64,000 nt of DNA from Chondrus crispus (lineage: Eukaryota; Rhodophyta; Florideophyceae; Gigartinales; Gigartinaceae): the NCBI RefSeq assembly GCF_000350225.1, contig NW_005178626.1, forward strand, positions 22,113-86,112, in the 5' to 3' direction. A program made the position numbers and the translations under genes. Positions 1 to 10,430 of the stretch are shown piece after piece. The notes under the pieces were generated by a model. The model was given only the letters and a program-made list of their open reading frames with translations, was not told where the DNA came from and did not search any database. Each line of letters opens with the position of its first letter. The stretch's first letter is position 1.

Positions 1-1105
1 AACCACGCCCGACATTCACCACATGTCGCCACGTTGCAAGAGCGCATCTGAAGGACCGCCCCTCACATGTCACCTTGAGGTCCAGATGCGGCCTGAACAC
101 TTTGCAGATGGGAGCCGCTTGTTCGCCTCAGCGCACGGGTGCGCAAGTGGATACGCGAACGGCAGCGTGGAAAGAAGATGTAGCTGCGGGGATGCGACGC
201 GGAACAGAGGGAGTAGCAGGGAGGGCGAGGGAGGGGGAGGGAGGGGGAGGGGGGGAGGGGGGGAAGGGGGGTGGAGGTTGATTACACGGCAAACGGTTGG
301 GCTGAAGCCTTTATGTAGTTTTTTGTATGGAAGCAAAGTCGGGAGGTCAAGATGCAGGGAAGCAAAATGGATTGCGCCTGGCAGACAACGGGAGGAAGAA
401 TGAGATTCACTGATCGGGGGGATACGCGGCGCTTGGCATCGCCCCGATGATGCCGCGGCGGTAAGTCGACAGCCTCCCGATGACCGGCGGACTCATCGAG
501 AATGGCCGCAGTCTGCAGTAAGGCCAGGATTTTCGGCCTGGTGGTTGGCAATGTGTTTGGTACGCACTACTGTAATGTAGCCGACAGGAATGGTCACGAG
601 TCCACGGGAATGCCACGGTGCTTTCGCAGAAATCCTCTCCTTGGAACGGTGTGGGACCTTCCATTTCCAACATCCACACTACACACGTGGCCAACGCTTA
701 ATTATCTTCATTCTGCTTAACACGTAATTTTTTTAAAAAGGGGCACATCTCAGGAGACATCTCTGGATCCAAAAAAATTGCGGGTTCGGGGCGTTGAATC
801 TCTCAACGGTAGAAGCTCCTTTGACATTCCACTAATGGACGGGCCGAGTTTTTTAGAGATTGAAGGTTGGGAAGGTGACCCTCTGGCGCTTGGTTAACCT
901 CCTTGTAGGGGGTGTAACAACCAAATCTCACCCAAAATGGACTCGAAAATATATAATCAAAATTTAGTTCTCGCAACATTTTGCCAGGCAAGAGATGTTT
1001 CACTGAACCATCCTGTCTTTTCAGAGGCAGTTCTGGTTCATGAAAGTGGGCAATTGACACATGGCGATTTCATCTCCCTCATCCCCTCCCCCGACTTGCC
1101 AAGCC
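1..1105. other. No recognisable gene; G-rich low-complexity tract
   Basis: I see no convincing coding region here. Positions about 210-275 are a purine tract of GGGAGG-like units, a candidate for G-quadruplex formation. Short open frames across this tract translate to Gly/Glu/Arg or Pro-rich low complexity and are not credible genes. A short A/T-rich patch lies at about 727-780. Confidence 0.5.
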
Positions 1106-1530
1106 AACCTCAGCTGCCACAATTCTTCAAACCTTGACGCCTGCAGCCCCTATGTCCTGTTCACGGTCTCGTTCCTCGCGCTCCTCACTGCCAGCCCTCA
1201 CCGACAGACCTCCCTGATATTGAACCTCAGCTGCCAAAATTCTTCAAACCGTGACACCTGCACCCCCTACGTCCTGTTCACGGTCTCGTTCCTCCCGCTC
1301 CTCACTGCCAGTCCTCCCTGACACCTGCACCCCCTACGTCCTGTTCACGGTCTCGTGCCTCCCGCTCCTCACTGCCAGCCCACACCGACAGACCTCCCTG
1401 ACATTGAACCTCAGCTGCTACAATTCTTCGAACCTTGACACCTGCACCCCCTACGTCCTTTTCACGGTCTCGTGCCTCCCGCTCCTCACTGCCAGTACAC
1501 ACCGACATACCTCCCTGACATTGAACATCG
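1106..1530. repeat. 117-bp tandem minisatellite, about 3.5 copies
   Basis: Units begin with AACCTCAGCTGC or close variants at 1106, 1223, 1407 and 1523. Spacings are 117, 184 and 116 bp; the middle one is one full unit plus a truncated unit of about 67 bp. Each unit includes CCTGTTCACGGTCTCG and CGCTCCTCACTGCC. The repeat is open in the frame that leads into the downstream Cys-rich ORF, which makes that ORF look artificially longer at its N-terminus. Confidence 0.85.
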
Positions 1531-1547
1531 CTGTCCAGATTTCTTTG

Positions 1548-2252
1548 ATGGTAATGGGCACTTGTGGCCATCGCCAGCGGGCATGCCAACTATGCGGGAA
1601 TTGCCCCCGCTGTCCTTCCTGTACCTGCCGAGGACCTCTAAGAGGTCGCGGTAGGCCGCCGAAGCAGCAAATTCAAAGTCAACGTCGTGCTTCTGCCGCT
1701 GCACGAACCAAAATTCGACAACAAGCACAAGCTTCATTTCGCCAAGCTCGAGAAAATATTTCTAAGTTGGACGTTAGAACAGTCGCATCTATTCTTACTA
1801 CTCTGGGAATAAATCGCCGTGAGACCAACTTTTTGTTACCTGCAAGTCGCACGTTGACTTCAACGCTTACAGACATCACACTTCAAGAAAGAAGCAAGCT
1901 CCACATTGTGATGGGTAAATGTTTGGCGGCTCTTTCACGAGCCTTTCTTCCAAGTGACTCTGAGAACCTTTTCCGTTCTTTTATGGAGGAAAATGTGCGA
2001 AACTCTAAACTTCAGGGCGCCAATTCTGATGGGATCAAAGCTGCTAATAATGGCTCTATTGAGAAAAAGACGCTTCAGGCAGTTTTGCGTTCTTCTGTGA
2101 GCGGGGCGGAATTCCATCGCGTTCTACAAGCTGATGATTCTAAAACAAGAACGAAGGAATCTCGCGTGTCGGATCCAGAAGAGCCCCTCGCTGTAGAAAT
2201 TGAACTAGAAAAGCCTGAATTTGAGGGAAATGGCTTTTCTGGGAAGAACTAA
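1548..2252 (+). CDS. Cys-rich AT-hook-like protein of DDE-1
   Basis: This frame encodes about 234 residues from the ATG at 1548, the first Met after the minisatellite. The N-terminus has a dense Cys cluster (CGHRQRACQLCGNCPRCPSC) followed by an AT-hook-like RGRGRPPK, so DNA or zinc binding is likely. The rest is basic and helical, with no motif I recognise. The stop TAA at 2250-2252 is followed by 12 sense codons in the same frame before the next ATG at 2289. It may therefore be an internal nonsense mutation of one longer protein. The open frame also reads upstream through the minisatellite, which I consider non-coding. Confidence 0.5.
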   Translation: MVMGTCGHRQRACQLCGNCPRCPSCTCRGPLRGRGRPPKQQIQSQRRASAAARTKIRQQAQASFRQARENISKLDVRTVASILTTLGINRRETNFLLPASRTLTSTLTDITLQERSKLHIVMGKCLAALSRAFLPSDSENLFRSFMEENVRNSKLQGANSDGIKAANNGSIEKKTLQAVLRSSVSGAEFHRVLQADDSKTRTKESRVSDPEEPLAVEIELEKPEFEGNGFSGKN

Positions 2253-2288
2253 AGTGATGATGTTCAGCCGCCAAGCGTCCTTGAGGCA

Positions 2289-3224
2289 GTGATGAAACCT
2301 AGCTACGATGTTACACATGTTAATGAGAAGGAGACGTACCACCAAAGTGTGTTGACGCCCGCCCTACAGCAAAGACAACCCGCAGCCATGCGTGATGTGG
2401 CACTTGACACTTTACCTATGGGTACGCTCTTCACGTGTCCTGGTGGTATTGATAATCTATTTAGGTGTCGTGTGCAGGGCTGTGTATTGGACGGAGAAGG
2501 CGAGAGAGGGACTGCTACAGGTCATAATTGTTCTCATTGTAATGCCTGCGTCTATAGCTTGTGCTGCCAAAAAGTACTCAAACTGAGCGTTGAAGATGCC
2601 GACGACCCTCTTTATTGCACCGAATGCTTTGAAGCCTTCACAACCTCGAACACACAAGGCAGTCAAAAAGAGGACCTTGAAAATCGTGAGGGCAAAGGAG
2701 CTTCTGATTCCGTAAATAGGAAACGAACCACTGCCCATTTAGAAAACCTCGACCAAACCGCAAAAAAGAAAGCCAGAAGTGGCGCAGTGGCAAGATTATT
2801 TCAGAGAGCCAGGAAAGATTGGGATCATTTACTGTGTGCTGGAGCACTACCCGTGGTCGTTCATACCAAAGCGAAACCCCACGGGGACGTTATAAGTCAG
2901 GCTTTGAGGTTTCTGTTTCGTCCAGAAAACGTGCAGTTGCTTTCCTGGGGTACGAAACGGTTGAGGTTGGACAACGAATGGGTGGAGTTTCCAGCTGTAA
3001 TGAGGCGCAAAACGAACGAAAGAATCTATGCTGACTACACTTCCTGGTTTCATGATACCAGACAGAATAATACCGGGGAAAGGCCATTGAGTCGTTCTGT
3101 TTTTTTTGCAAATGTCGGACAGTTTGACTCGCACGCAGCAGAAGAGAAAATCTGCTGTAAACTACGTCCTCGGCGCACTCGTTTACGACAGCCTTCGCAC
3201 ACTCCGAGAGATAATCTGTGCTGA
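2289..3224 (+). pseudogene. Second Cys-rich segment of DDE-1
   Basis: The open frame spans 311 codons. Residues about 50-120 hold Cys/His pairs (FRCRVQGC, then GHNCSHCNACVYSLCC, then YCTECF), a zinc-finger-like arrangement resembling treble-clef or RING/PHD-type folds, though I cannot assign the family. A Lys/Glu-rich linker follows. The last 39 or so codons after the T8 run at 3100-3107 look out of frame: the third ORF takes over there in the frame one base later. Deleting one T from the run would join the two. The separate stop at 3224 is therefore probably a frameshift artefact or mutation. Confidence 0.5.
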
Positions 3225-4565
3225 AGGGAGTGAAGCAGAGAGGGAAAAGCTCAAAGCTCAAGCAGATGCCATCGAAGAGTTCCTGAAATTCACGTACCTA
3301 AACCACATTGACTTAGACTCTGATCCGTTTCATGACAGCTCTTTTGCTCTAGAGCCGCAGGAGAATAGCAGAGATTTAATTGGACCTCTTAAGAGCTCGC
3401 GACAGAGTGAATGTGCAGCCTGCATGGCTCCTTTTCAGGTGATCTCGAATGTCAAGCAGGCACTGCATGCGCCGAAAGTGGACATAATAGAGGCCCTCGA
3501 CGAGGTAAAGAACAAAGTGATGCTGTACTTAGGTCACCAGCAGAGATGCAAAATCCAGGAACAGCGAATCGCTGAACTTTTTGAGGGTCTTTCTCGGGAC
3601 CGGTCAAAGTGCAAAGCTGTAATACTCGTCGATTACAAAATGAAGTTCGAACCTATACGTTACAGGGAGAAGACGACGGAATTCTTTGGAAAAAAGGGCA
3701 TATCTTGGCACGGGGCAGTTATATTTTACTGTGACTCGGTCGAGCAGCAAGCCTCTACAGACTCATACGAAGTACATACTATGTTTCTAGATCACGTCAT
3801 CAGTAACGACATGAAGAAAGACAGAGTGGCAATATGCAGTCTCTTGGACGCCATTCTATCCCGATTAGTCATTGAAATTCCCACGATCAAGTCTTTCACG
3901 CTCCTATCGGACAATGCTAGGTGTTATCAGAACGACTTGGTACCTGTGATGGGTCCTTTTATCTCGAGAAAACATGGCATAGTTATGAGTGGTTTTGTGC
4001 ATTCCGAGACACAAAGAGGGAAAAGCCTTGTGGATGCACACTTTGCATTATCAATGATGCACATAAACAGGTTCTGTAATGCAACGCGACAAGACGTAAC
4101 CACGCCAGCCGATATAGTTCGTGCCTTAAACAGCTTCGGTGGAGTTGCAAACTGCACTGCAGAGTTAGTATGCATTCATCGAAAATATTCGAATATGAAA
4201 GAATGGATTGATGCACAAAGTAATGGGAAGCTGGCGAAATTAGGACGTGTGAACGAGGTTATCTATTCCAACTTTAGTGGAAACGAAGTGAATGCGGGAT
4301 GCTATAAACTTTCCAATCGTCAGTCAAATCCATACGTGTTCCGTCAAAAATACTCGAGGAAGCAGACAGTAGTTGGCCCTGGGGAAGCGAACTGTACGGA
4401 AGAGGAAGGACAAGAGGATATTGATACAGAGGATGACAATCTTGCCCCTGATACTGAAGAAGTAGCTTTGCCGGAGTCTGTGTCATACAAAAGTAACATG
4501 ATAGGAGTTACTGTATACACTAGAGCACATATCAGATTACTTTTTCTCAAGAGGAGAAGAAGAGG
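3112..4565 (+). pseudogene. DDE-type transposase-like domain of DDE-1, 3' truncated
   Basis: The first ATG in this frame is at 3112, but the frame probably continues from the preceding ORF across the T8 run. Three acidic blocks look like a DDE/DDD RNase H-fold transposase: VDYKMKF with YREKTTEFFGKKGISWHG downstream (residues about 180-210), LLSDNARCYQ (about 270), and a GKSLVDAHFA block (about 308). From memory, proteins with this VDxxMKF / DNA.CY / GKG..D pattern are widespread in protist, algal and invertebrate genomes without a settled name. The reading frame ends 10 bases inside an LTR that begins at 4566, so the natural C-terminus is missing. Confidence 0.55.
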
Positions 4566-5236
4566 TGTGGGATAACTCCTCTCCGCCCTGGGTTGGGTGA
4601 GAGGCGGAGGCTTTAGCGAGGGAGCACGCGGCGCGGACGCGACGCGCCAATTGAACCGATCGGACGAGCTCGCGAAAAGGGAGTGGCTCACTGGCCAGTT
4701 ACGCGCAGTCGCCCCGTGGTGCGTGAACGGGAGCGACCGGTAACGAGTTAGAAGCCAGCGCGCGCGACAGACAACCAAAAACGGACGTACGTAGGCGCAA
4801 AATGGACGGGGGCGAGCTTGCCCCCGTTTACTGGTGGGGACGGGTGCCAGGTCTTAACCCCGCAGAGGGACGCCTCGGACACCTGTCCCAGTACAGTAGT
4901 ACAGTACCTGCCGCCTAGTGCGTGCCGGGTACTGTACACAATTAAAAAACTAGCGCCATAATTGCTACTACCGCACGGGCGCTGCTACTACACGTGTGCA
5001 CTACTGTACACGCGTGTTCCTTACAGACTACCGCACGGACGACACGTGTGCTAATGCGCACACGTAACACGCGTAGACTACCGCTCGGACGACACGTGCA
5101 CTACTGTACACGTACGCCAGATTACGACCGCTCGGCATGCGCGCGCGCTCGCTACACGTGGGCACAGCCGCCCACGTGTATACCGTATACGGCCGTCCGA
5201 TGACCTCCGCGCGCTCGCGCCGGTCATTATACTACA
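4566..5236 (-). repeat. CV-B LTR (671 bp)
   Basis: Left end TGTGGGATAAC and right end TTATACTACA are imperfect inverted copies, following the TG...CA rule and the TGTnGnATAA pattern of the other chromovirus LTRs here. The right half (about 4980-5200) is packed with CACGTG and GTAC dyads, as in the U3 of CV-C. An A/T-rich promoter-like patch lies at about 4940-4950. The left flank is AGAGG; no matching duplication could be found because the other end of the element is lost. Confidence 0.7.
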
Positions 5237-5327
5237 GACCTCCCCTCTTAGCTTTCGCTACGTCCCCGTAGCGACCTTCTACTCGAGCGCGCGGGTCCGT
5301 TACGGACGTTTCCTTCTATCGCGCACG

Positions 5328-7308
5328 ATGCGGGAACAGAAGCCCCTCCGTGTGGACGATCATGCCCCCTGGCTCGTCAGCGAGCTGGCGGTATATAACG
5401 CCGCGAGTTCATCCGATTCGGAGAGCGCGTCTTCCGATTCTCCCCACGCCATCCACACTCACCCCCCAATTCTTCCCCAACACTCCCCTGCGAACTCAGA
5501 AACCTCCTCCGACAGCGACGACGACATCCCCCTACAGCGGCTCTTCAACCAACCGATGGACGGTCATCGCGACACTCCGGCTGTGCGCGCGTACAGGCAG
5601 CCGTTGAGCCCGCCTCGGGCTCCGGCAGCGACGCCGGTCGGTCCCACCTTCCAACCGCGGGGACGCCTTCCCGACGGCCTGCAACCGTCCACTGGAGTGG
5701 CGGGGCCCGCGCAAGCGCCAATTGATTCGCCCGTACCGGTCGCTTCGCCACCGCTGGGCGCCCAAGCAACACAGTCCTCGCCGCTGCCCCTCGCGGGCGT
5801 GGCTCCAAGAATGGTCGAGGCGGACCCGGGGCTCCCTGTGGAGCTGCCGCCGCCTCCCATGTCGCCGCTGCCCGCTGCGGGTACGGCGCTCCCAAGGGCC
5901 GCTTCTGAGGCGCCGTACGCGGTGCCGGCGCCGGCTGCGCAGCGGCGTCGGTTCCGTACGGGTCGGTGTGGCCCGGGTCCTCGATGGACCACCGCCGCCG
6001 GCGCGCACGCCGACGCGCCGCGGGCCGCAAGCCTCCGCTTACGGTGGAGGAGTATGTTCAGCGGAACTTGCTGGACGCGGCGAGGTTCGCGGCCATTCCG
6101 ATGGTGCGCGCGATCAAGACTCAGTCCGGACGCGGTGCCGTGGCGCAAGAGAACCGCGCCGGCGCGTGGGAGGCGCGGTGGCGTCACGCTCCGTGTCGGA
6201 CGCCGGCCGCAGCGGGCAGTGACTTGCTCTATGTCCGCTGCGAGGGCGAGGAAAAGTACCACATCTCGCTGCTGAACCTCTTCGGTCGGTATCGCCGCTA
6301 CGAGGGCCTCGCGCCCGACGTCCGCTTGGTGGCATTTCCGCGGCCTTTCGACAGCTGGTACAGCGTCGCGAACCGAGCGCGGTGGGGTGAGGTCGCAGCG
6401 CGCGAGAGTCGGCTGCGCTGGCGCCGGGTGGACGACTTCTTCCACATGTGGCACAGCACCGAGTTTTTCTCGGTGCCCAGCGCCGCGCGGCGCGGCCTGT
6501 ACCCCGCGCTCCCGCTGAACTGGTCGACGTTCGAGGCGCCGGAGTACCTCTGCGTACCGACGCCGAGCGTCATGGCGTACGTGGCGGCGCATTGGTTGCC
6601 GCTCGGCCGATCGGAATCCGCGGAAACGGAGCGAACGCGCGTCTTGGTACACGCGATCATGCTTTCCGAATGGGCGGTCTTGGCCTTCCTGTGCTTCTTG
6701 CACGCCGCTGGCGAGGGACTGCCGTTCTTCACGAAGTGTCCCGACCCGCGGCTGATCGCGCGGCGCGAGGAACCGTTCGGTGAGCGCGGCCTGCTCTTCC
6801 GCCTCTCGGCGGGGCTCATCGATTTGATCCGCTCGGTCGGTATCGCGGAGATCCTCGAGGGTACGGCGTTGACGCGACGTACGCGACGCAGCTGTTGGCC
6901 TTCACCGAGGGTATGGATTGGAGCGGCCGGCCGGACTTCGTGTGGTTCAGCTGGAACCAGCGGTGTACCCTACCGATGCCCTCCGGAGCCGAGGCCGAGA
7001 CCGGTGCCTATGGTGGCAGCGCGGCCCCCGGTCCAGCGGACGCGACCGTCGCGGTCGACGTGGACGGCGCAGTCGACACAGTCGACGCGGGTGACACGGG
7101 CGGCTTGCTCGCCGATGCCGATGTCGCGCCGCCGCGTGACGCGAGAACCGGTGCGGTGAGGAGCGTCGTCGAGACCGCGGTACCGGCCCGCGGCGGATCC
7201 GCTCGCGTGGCCTCGATCCAGAGCGACTCACCGAAGGGGTTAGGAGAACCCCCCGGTGTCGTGGGAATTTCGGCCCCCACCTCAAGCCCCCGGCACATCA
7301 GCGTGGTG
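5328..7308 (+). pseudogene. Antisense ORF protein of CV-B (broken, truncated)
   Basis: This ORF runs opposite to the CV-B LTR, starting with ATG 92 bp inside it. The reading frame changes twice: about 5328-5945 (frame of 5328), about 5945-6870 (frame of 5966) and about 6870-7308 (frame of 6895). Frame three then runs into the CV-A LTR. The N-terminal 200 residues are Ser/Pro/Ala-rich and acidic (SSSDSESASSDS). The second part is globular, and its end (LSEWAVLAFLCFLHAAGEG, then LIDLIRSVGIAEILEGT, then MDWSGRPDF in the next frame) aligns with the antisense protein of CV-A. The function is unknown; I recognise no gag, pol or env motif. Confidence 0.55.
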
Positions 7309-7941
7309 TGTCGTGCACTGAGGGGGAACGGGTGGGATCCCCCTCTGGCAGAGCGCGCGCGTTCGGGGGGCGCGTGTAGGGGGTTATCGGGAGACCACCC
7401 GTAAGGGACCGGTACGGGGCCGGGCGCGAAGCGCAGTAGGGAAAGTAAGGGAAAAAGAGGCAAAACAGAGCCCAGGAGGGGCGGAGCGGTAGGGACAGCT
7501 GTCGCGCGGAGAGCCGGGCGTGGCGGGACGACGCGCGCGGTAGAGACAGGAGGGAATCGGGACGTAGATGGTTCGCAGGGTGCCGTCGTGGGACGGGGAC
7601 CGACGCGAGGCTACGACTCCGTTCCAGAAACCCAAGTTGTAGACCCAAAGCTTCGTGCGGATTTACTTAGGGTCGGACGTCGGCTATATACTAGCCGACG
7701 TCGGAGCTATAATTAATTAAACTAAAAGAAACTAAATTAAAACGACGGCGGCGACGACCGGAGAAACTCCCCTTGGGGAGGTATGACAACCACTACACGT
7801 GGGGGGGGTGACACCTGGACACAGGGGCCTTGACGCCTGGTTACACGTGGCGCGTGGTACACGTGTGTCCCGGAGAAGGAGTCGTGCTGGCCGGGGACAG
7901 GTGTCCCCTGGGAAAAGGAAAAGGTGGGTCAGTGCACTACA
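7309..7941 (-). repeat. CV-A left LTR (3' LTR), 633 bp
   Basis: It begins TGTCGTGCACTG and ends CAGTGCACTACA, which are near-perfect inverted copies. Positions 7309 to about 7800 match the right LTR closely; 7800-7925 do not. A dyad GACGTCGGCT...AGCCGACGTC lies at about 7676-7702 beside an AT-rich promoter-like patch (AATTAATTAA, about 7711-7720). On the minus strand a purine tract (AAGCGGGGGGCTA) directly precedes the LTR, as expected for plus-strand priming. Confidence 0.8.
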
Positions 7942-8640
7942 TAGCCCCCCGCTTAGAATAGAGCGTCCTCGCGAACCCTGGTTACGGCGACTGGTGGACC
8001 GCCGGTGGTCTGGCACGGGACATCGCCTTGTCCGGAATTATGAGGGGGGGGCGGGCCCCTGCCAGCCGCGATGTCCACTTCTTCACGCCACGCGCACTTC
8101 TTCGTACCAGCACGCGTACCTGTCCGCCTGGACGAGCGCGATGTCCTCCGCTGCCCCCTTCCTCGCGCCAAAGAGCGCGGTGTTCTCCGATACCTGTCCT
8201 TCCTCGCGCCAACGAGCGCGGTGTTCTCCGATACCTGTCCTTCCTCGCGCCAACGAGCGCGGTGTTCTCCCACGCCCCCTTCCTCGCGCCACGAGCGCGG
8301 TGTTCTCCCACGCCCCCTTCCTCGCGCCACGAGCGCGGTTTTCCGCGGCCTCCGGGTCGTGGGGAATACGATGGTAACGGATACGCGAACGGCGCGGGGA
8401 GGGACACGGCCAGCGCACGCCCCCGGGGGGGCCGTGGCTCGAGCCCGGGTGGCCCCTTCGAGGACAGGTGTCCCGGCGGAGGGCAGGTGTCCCGTAACAG
8501 GGGACGGCAGTCCGGGCCTTACATATGTACCGTAGCCCCCCCCCCTTATACTCGGGCGTCGCGAGCCCTGACTGTGGCGGTTCGTGTACCGCCGGGGGAC
8601 TCGACGATCCCCCGCCAGCCATGATCGGGGGCGGAACGTA
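7942..8640. repeat. Duplicated 3' UTR/polypurine block inside CV-A
   Basis: The sequence just inside the left LTR (about 7942-8060: purine-tract complement, then GCGTCCTCGCGAACCCTGG and GGACCGCCGG) recurs in diverged form at about 8530-8640 (CCCCCCTTATAC, GCGTCGCGAGCCCTG, GTACCGCCGG). The 470 bp between them contain a 41-bp tandem array and GACAGGTGTCCC dyads like those of the LTR U3. I infer a remnant of an additional, tandem LTR or a duplicated 3' end. Confidence 0.45.
8159..8345. repeat. 38-41 bp tandem repeat, five units
   Basis: The core CCTCGCGCCAACGAGCGCGG starts at 8161, 8202, 8243, 8282 and 8320, giving periods of 41, 41, 39 and 38 bp. Each unit includes GGTGTTCTCC. It lies in the non-coding 3' region of CV-A. 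The open frames across it are repeats on both strands and are not credible proteins. Confidence 0.85.
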
Positions 8641-8891
8641 GGTGGCTGAGGGCAACGGTATTCGTGGGTCCCCTGAAGTAGGTCGGCGCCCAGGGCCACA
8701 CCGCAGCAGCTCACCTTCTGTGCCCCTTCCTCCCTTTTGTTTTGTGACAACTCCTCCTTTCGACGCGCGAACGCGGAGCCCACTATACGCAAGGTACGCC
8801 GTACCAGTCTCTTACCTTCGTGGCGCCGACGTGATAGAGGTCCGCGGCAGTGGCATCCCCGAGCGAACGCGTACCGTCCCGCCTCCCCGAG

Positions 8892-10430
8892 ATGCACGCG
8901 CCGATGTACCCCCCCGGGGGAGTCTCGGCCCTCGAGGGCGAGCTGTGGCCCCGACCACGAGACTTATGGGGTCGGAACTTGTACGACGATGCGCTACTCT
9001 TCGAGCGAGCCCCTTTTATGGCGCCGGAGGGTTTACGCGACGCGGAATTGATCCGTGCGTACGCGACGTCTACTGGGGAACTCCCTGGGGGTTTGAGCGT
9101 GGCCGCCGTCGGCTCTCGCGACTTCACGCGCCGCCTGGTCGTGGAGCCGGCTTTGTTACGTCCGGAATTCAGACGGGTGAACACGGAGACCCGTGTGGCC
9201 TTCGTGGAATTAATTCGCCAACGTATACGCCGTACCCCCTGTAACAGGCTCGTCCCTCGGGCTTGGAACCTGGACACCTGGGCGTATCGGGCGGATGGGG
9301 ACCGGGGGTACGTTGCGAATCTGAAACGAATATTTGATGAACTCCGCATCCGGGAGGAAGAACCCTCGGTGGCCATGATGGCCTGGGACCGACCTCTGTT
9401 GCCGGAGGACTTCGCTCGATCCCCAGATCGGAGGCGCGACCCCGCGATGCAGGCCAAGCTCAAGTTTGAGCGACGCATGCGTAATCGGATGGGGGTGTTC
9501 GTCGCATACGAATGGGTGGAGGTAAAGACATTCGAGCGGACGGTGTTGAGCACGCGGTATCCTGAGATACCGGCGTGGTTTGCGCAGTACGAAGTCGCTG
9601 CGGACTTCATTGCGGAAATTCCCCCGTGCGTGGTGTAATTTGGACTGAGTCTCACGGAGGACCCTCAGTCCGCACGCTGGATGGTTTTTCTCAGCGAGTG
9701 GCTCGCCTTAGTTGCGGGGCGGTTCTTGAAGTACGCCCACGAGGGGCGGTTATTCATCCTCCCGACCATGGTCGTGGAGTGGTTGCACCGGCTGGACTTG
9801 ACGCGCATCCTGGGTAGCACAGAAGCACAGCGACAGTTACGGGTCCTCCTGGCTCTCCACGGGGACATCGACTGGTCGCGCGTCCCTTACGCTCAGGGCC
9901 ATCACTTCGACAACCCCCGGAGCACGCACTACTCCCCTGGGAGACAGCATGACGCGGGCCGCCCGGACCGTGGGAACTGGGTTCGGCTCGAGAGCGGAAC
10001 GCTTCGCCTGGACCAACCGGACTTACTGAGGGGAGGGGAAGGGGTTGCCGAAGGAGGCGGCGGAGGGGGACGTTCCGGAGAAGTCCGGTTCGCGGAGCGA
10101 GAGGGCGAGGGTCGGCGCGTCCGGCGTCGCGGCGTCGGTTTTGGGAAGGGTACTGAGGACCCCCGCCCGAGGGGGGTGGAGCGACGCGATACAGCGACGA
10201 TGACGGACGCCGAGCTGCGCGGTTGGCTGAAGGATCCGCAATGGCGAGAACAGCTACATCGTCTGCTCGCGGAGGGGACGTCGGAGCCGAGCGAGGTCGC
10301 GGCCGGTGAGCCCGCGGGGGACGCGCTCGCGGCCTCCTCGTCGCCGGTGCGAGGCGACCACGCTGTGAGGACCCCGACGGCGGTCGCCTCCGGAGGGCTC
10401 GTGCCGCACGAGGGGGGACGCGACGCGTAA
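8892..10430 (+). pseudogene. Antisense ORF protein of CV-A (one in-frame stop)
   Basis: This ORF lies between pol and the 3' LTR and runs opposite to gag-pol. The open frame begins after a TAG at 8835, and the first ATG is at 8892. One TAA at 9636-9638 interrupts it, but the same frame continues through 9681 to a stop at 10430, about 510 codons in all. The second half has the block FLSEWLALVAGRFLKYAHEG, then LHRLDLTRILGST, then LLALHGDIDWSRVPY, which matches the CV-B antisense protein. The C-terminus is low complexity (Gly/Arg/Glu-rich). I see no known domain. Conserved position and sequence in other copies argue that it was a real gene. Confidence 0.6.

Larger units (their letters stand above)
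1548..4565 (+). mobile_element. DDE-1: putative DNA transposon coding unit (broken)
   Basis: Three consecutive plus-strand ORFs appear to form one gene or operon-like coding unit. The first two are in the same frame, separated by a single TAA at 2250-2252. The second and third are in different frames and meet at a T8 run (3100-3107). The order is a Cys-rich, AT-hook-like protein, then a second Cys-rich zinc-binding-like region, then a region with transposase-like acidic motifs. I found no terminal inverted repeats. The right end is cut by the LTR that starts at 4566. The family has no name I can give with confidence. Confidence 0.55.
4566..7308 (-). mobile_element. CV-B: chromovirus fragment (3' end, minus orientation)
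   Basis: This piece has one LTR (4566-5236) and adjacent internal sequence with a long antisense ORF. Orientation is inferred from the LTR: the CACGTG-rich U3-like part is on the right, and the polypurine tract lies immediately right of the LTR when read on the minus strand (AAGAGGGGAGG next to TGTAGTATAATG). The LTR is inserted in the C-terminal coding region of DDE-1 after AGAGG. Gag, pol and the other LTR are missing. The fragment ends abruptly at the LTR of CV-A at 7309. Confidence 0.65.

Noticed and set aside
210-275. Possible CRISPR-like or telomeric repeat
   Set aside because: Irregular GGGAGG purine runs without spacers or a constant unit; simple low complexity.
5545-6703. Long minus-strand ORFs opposite the CV-B antisense protein
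   Set aside because: Arg/Pro/Ala-rich shadow frames of a GC-rich coding region. The plus-strand frames have the block shared with CV-A.
7953-8897. Repeated Arg/Glu-rich minus-strand ORF (314 codons)
   Set aside because: The repeat in the protein is only the 41-bp DNA tandem array, and frames on both strands are equally open.
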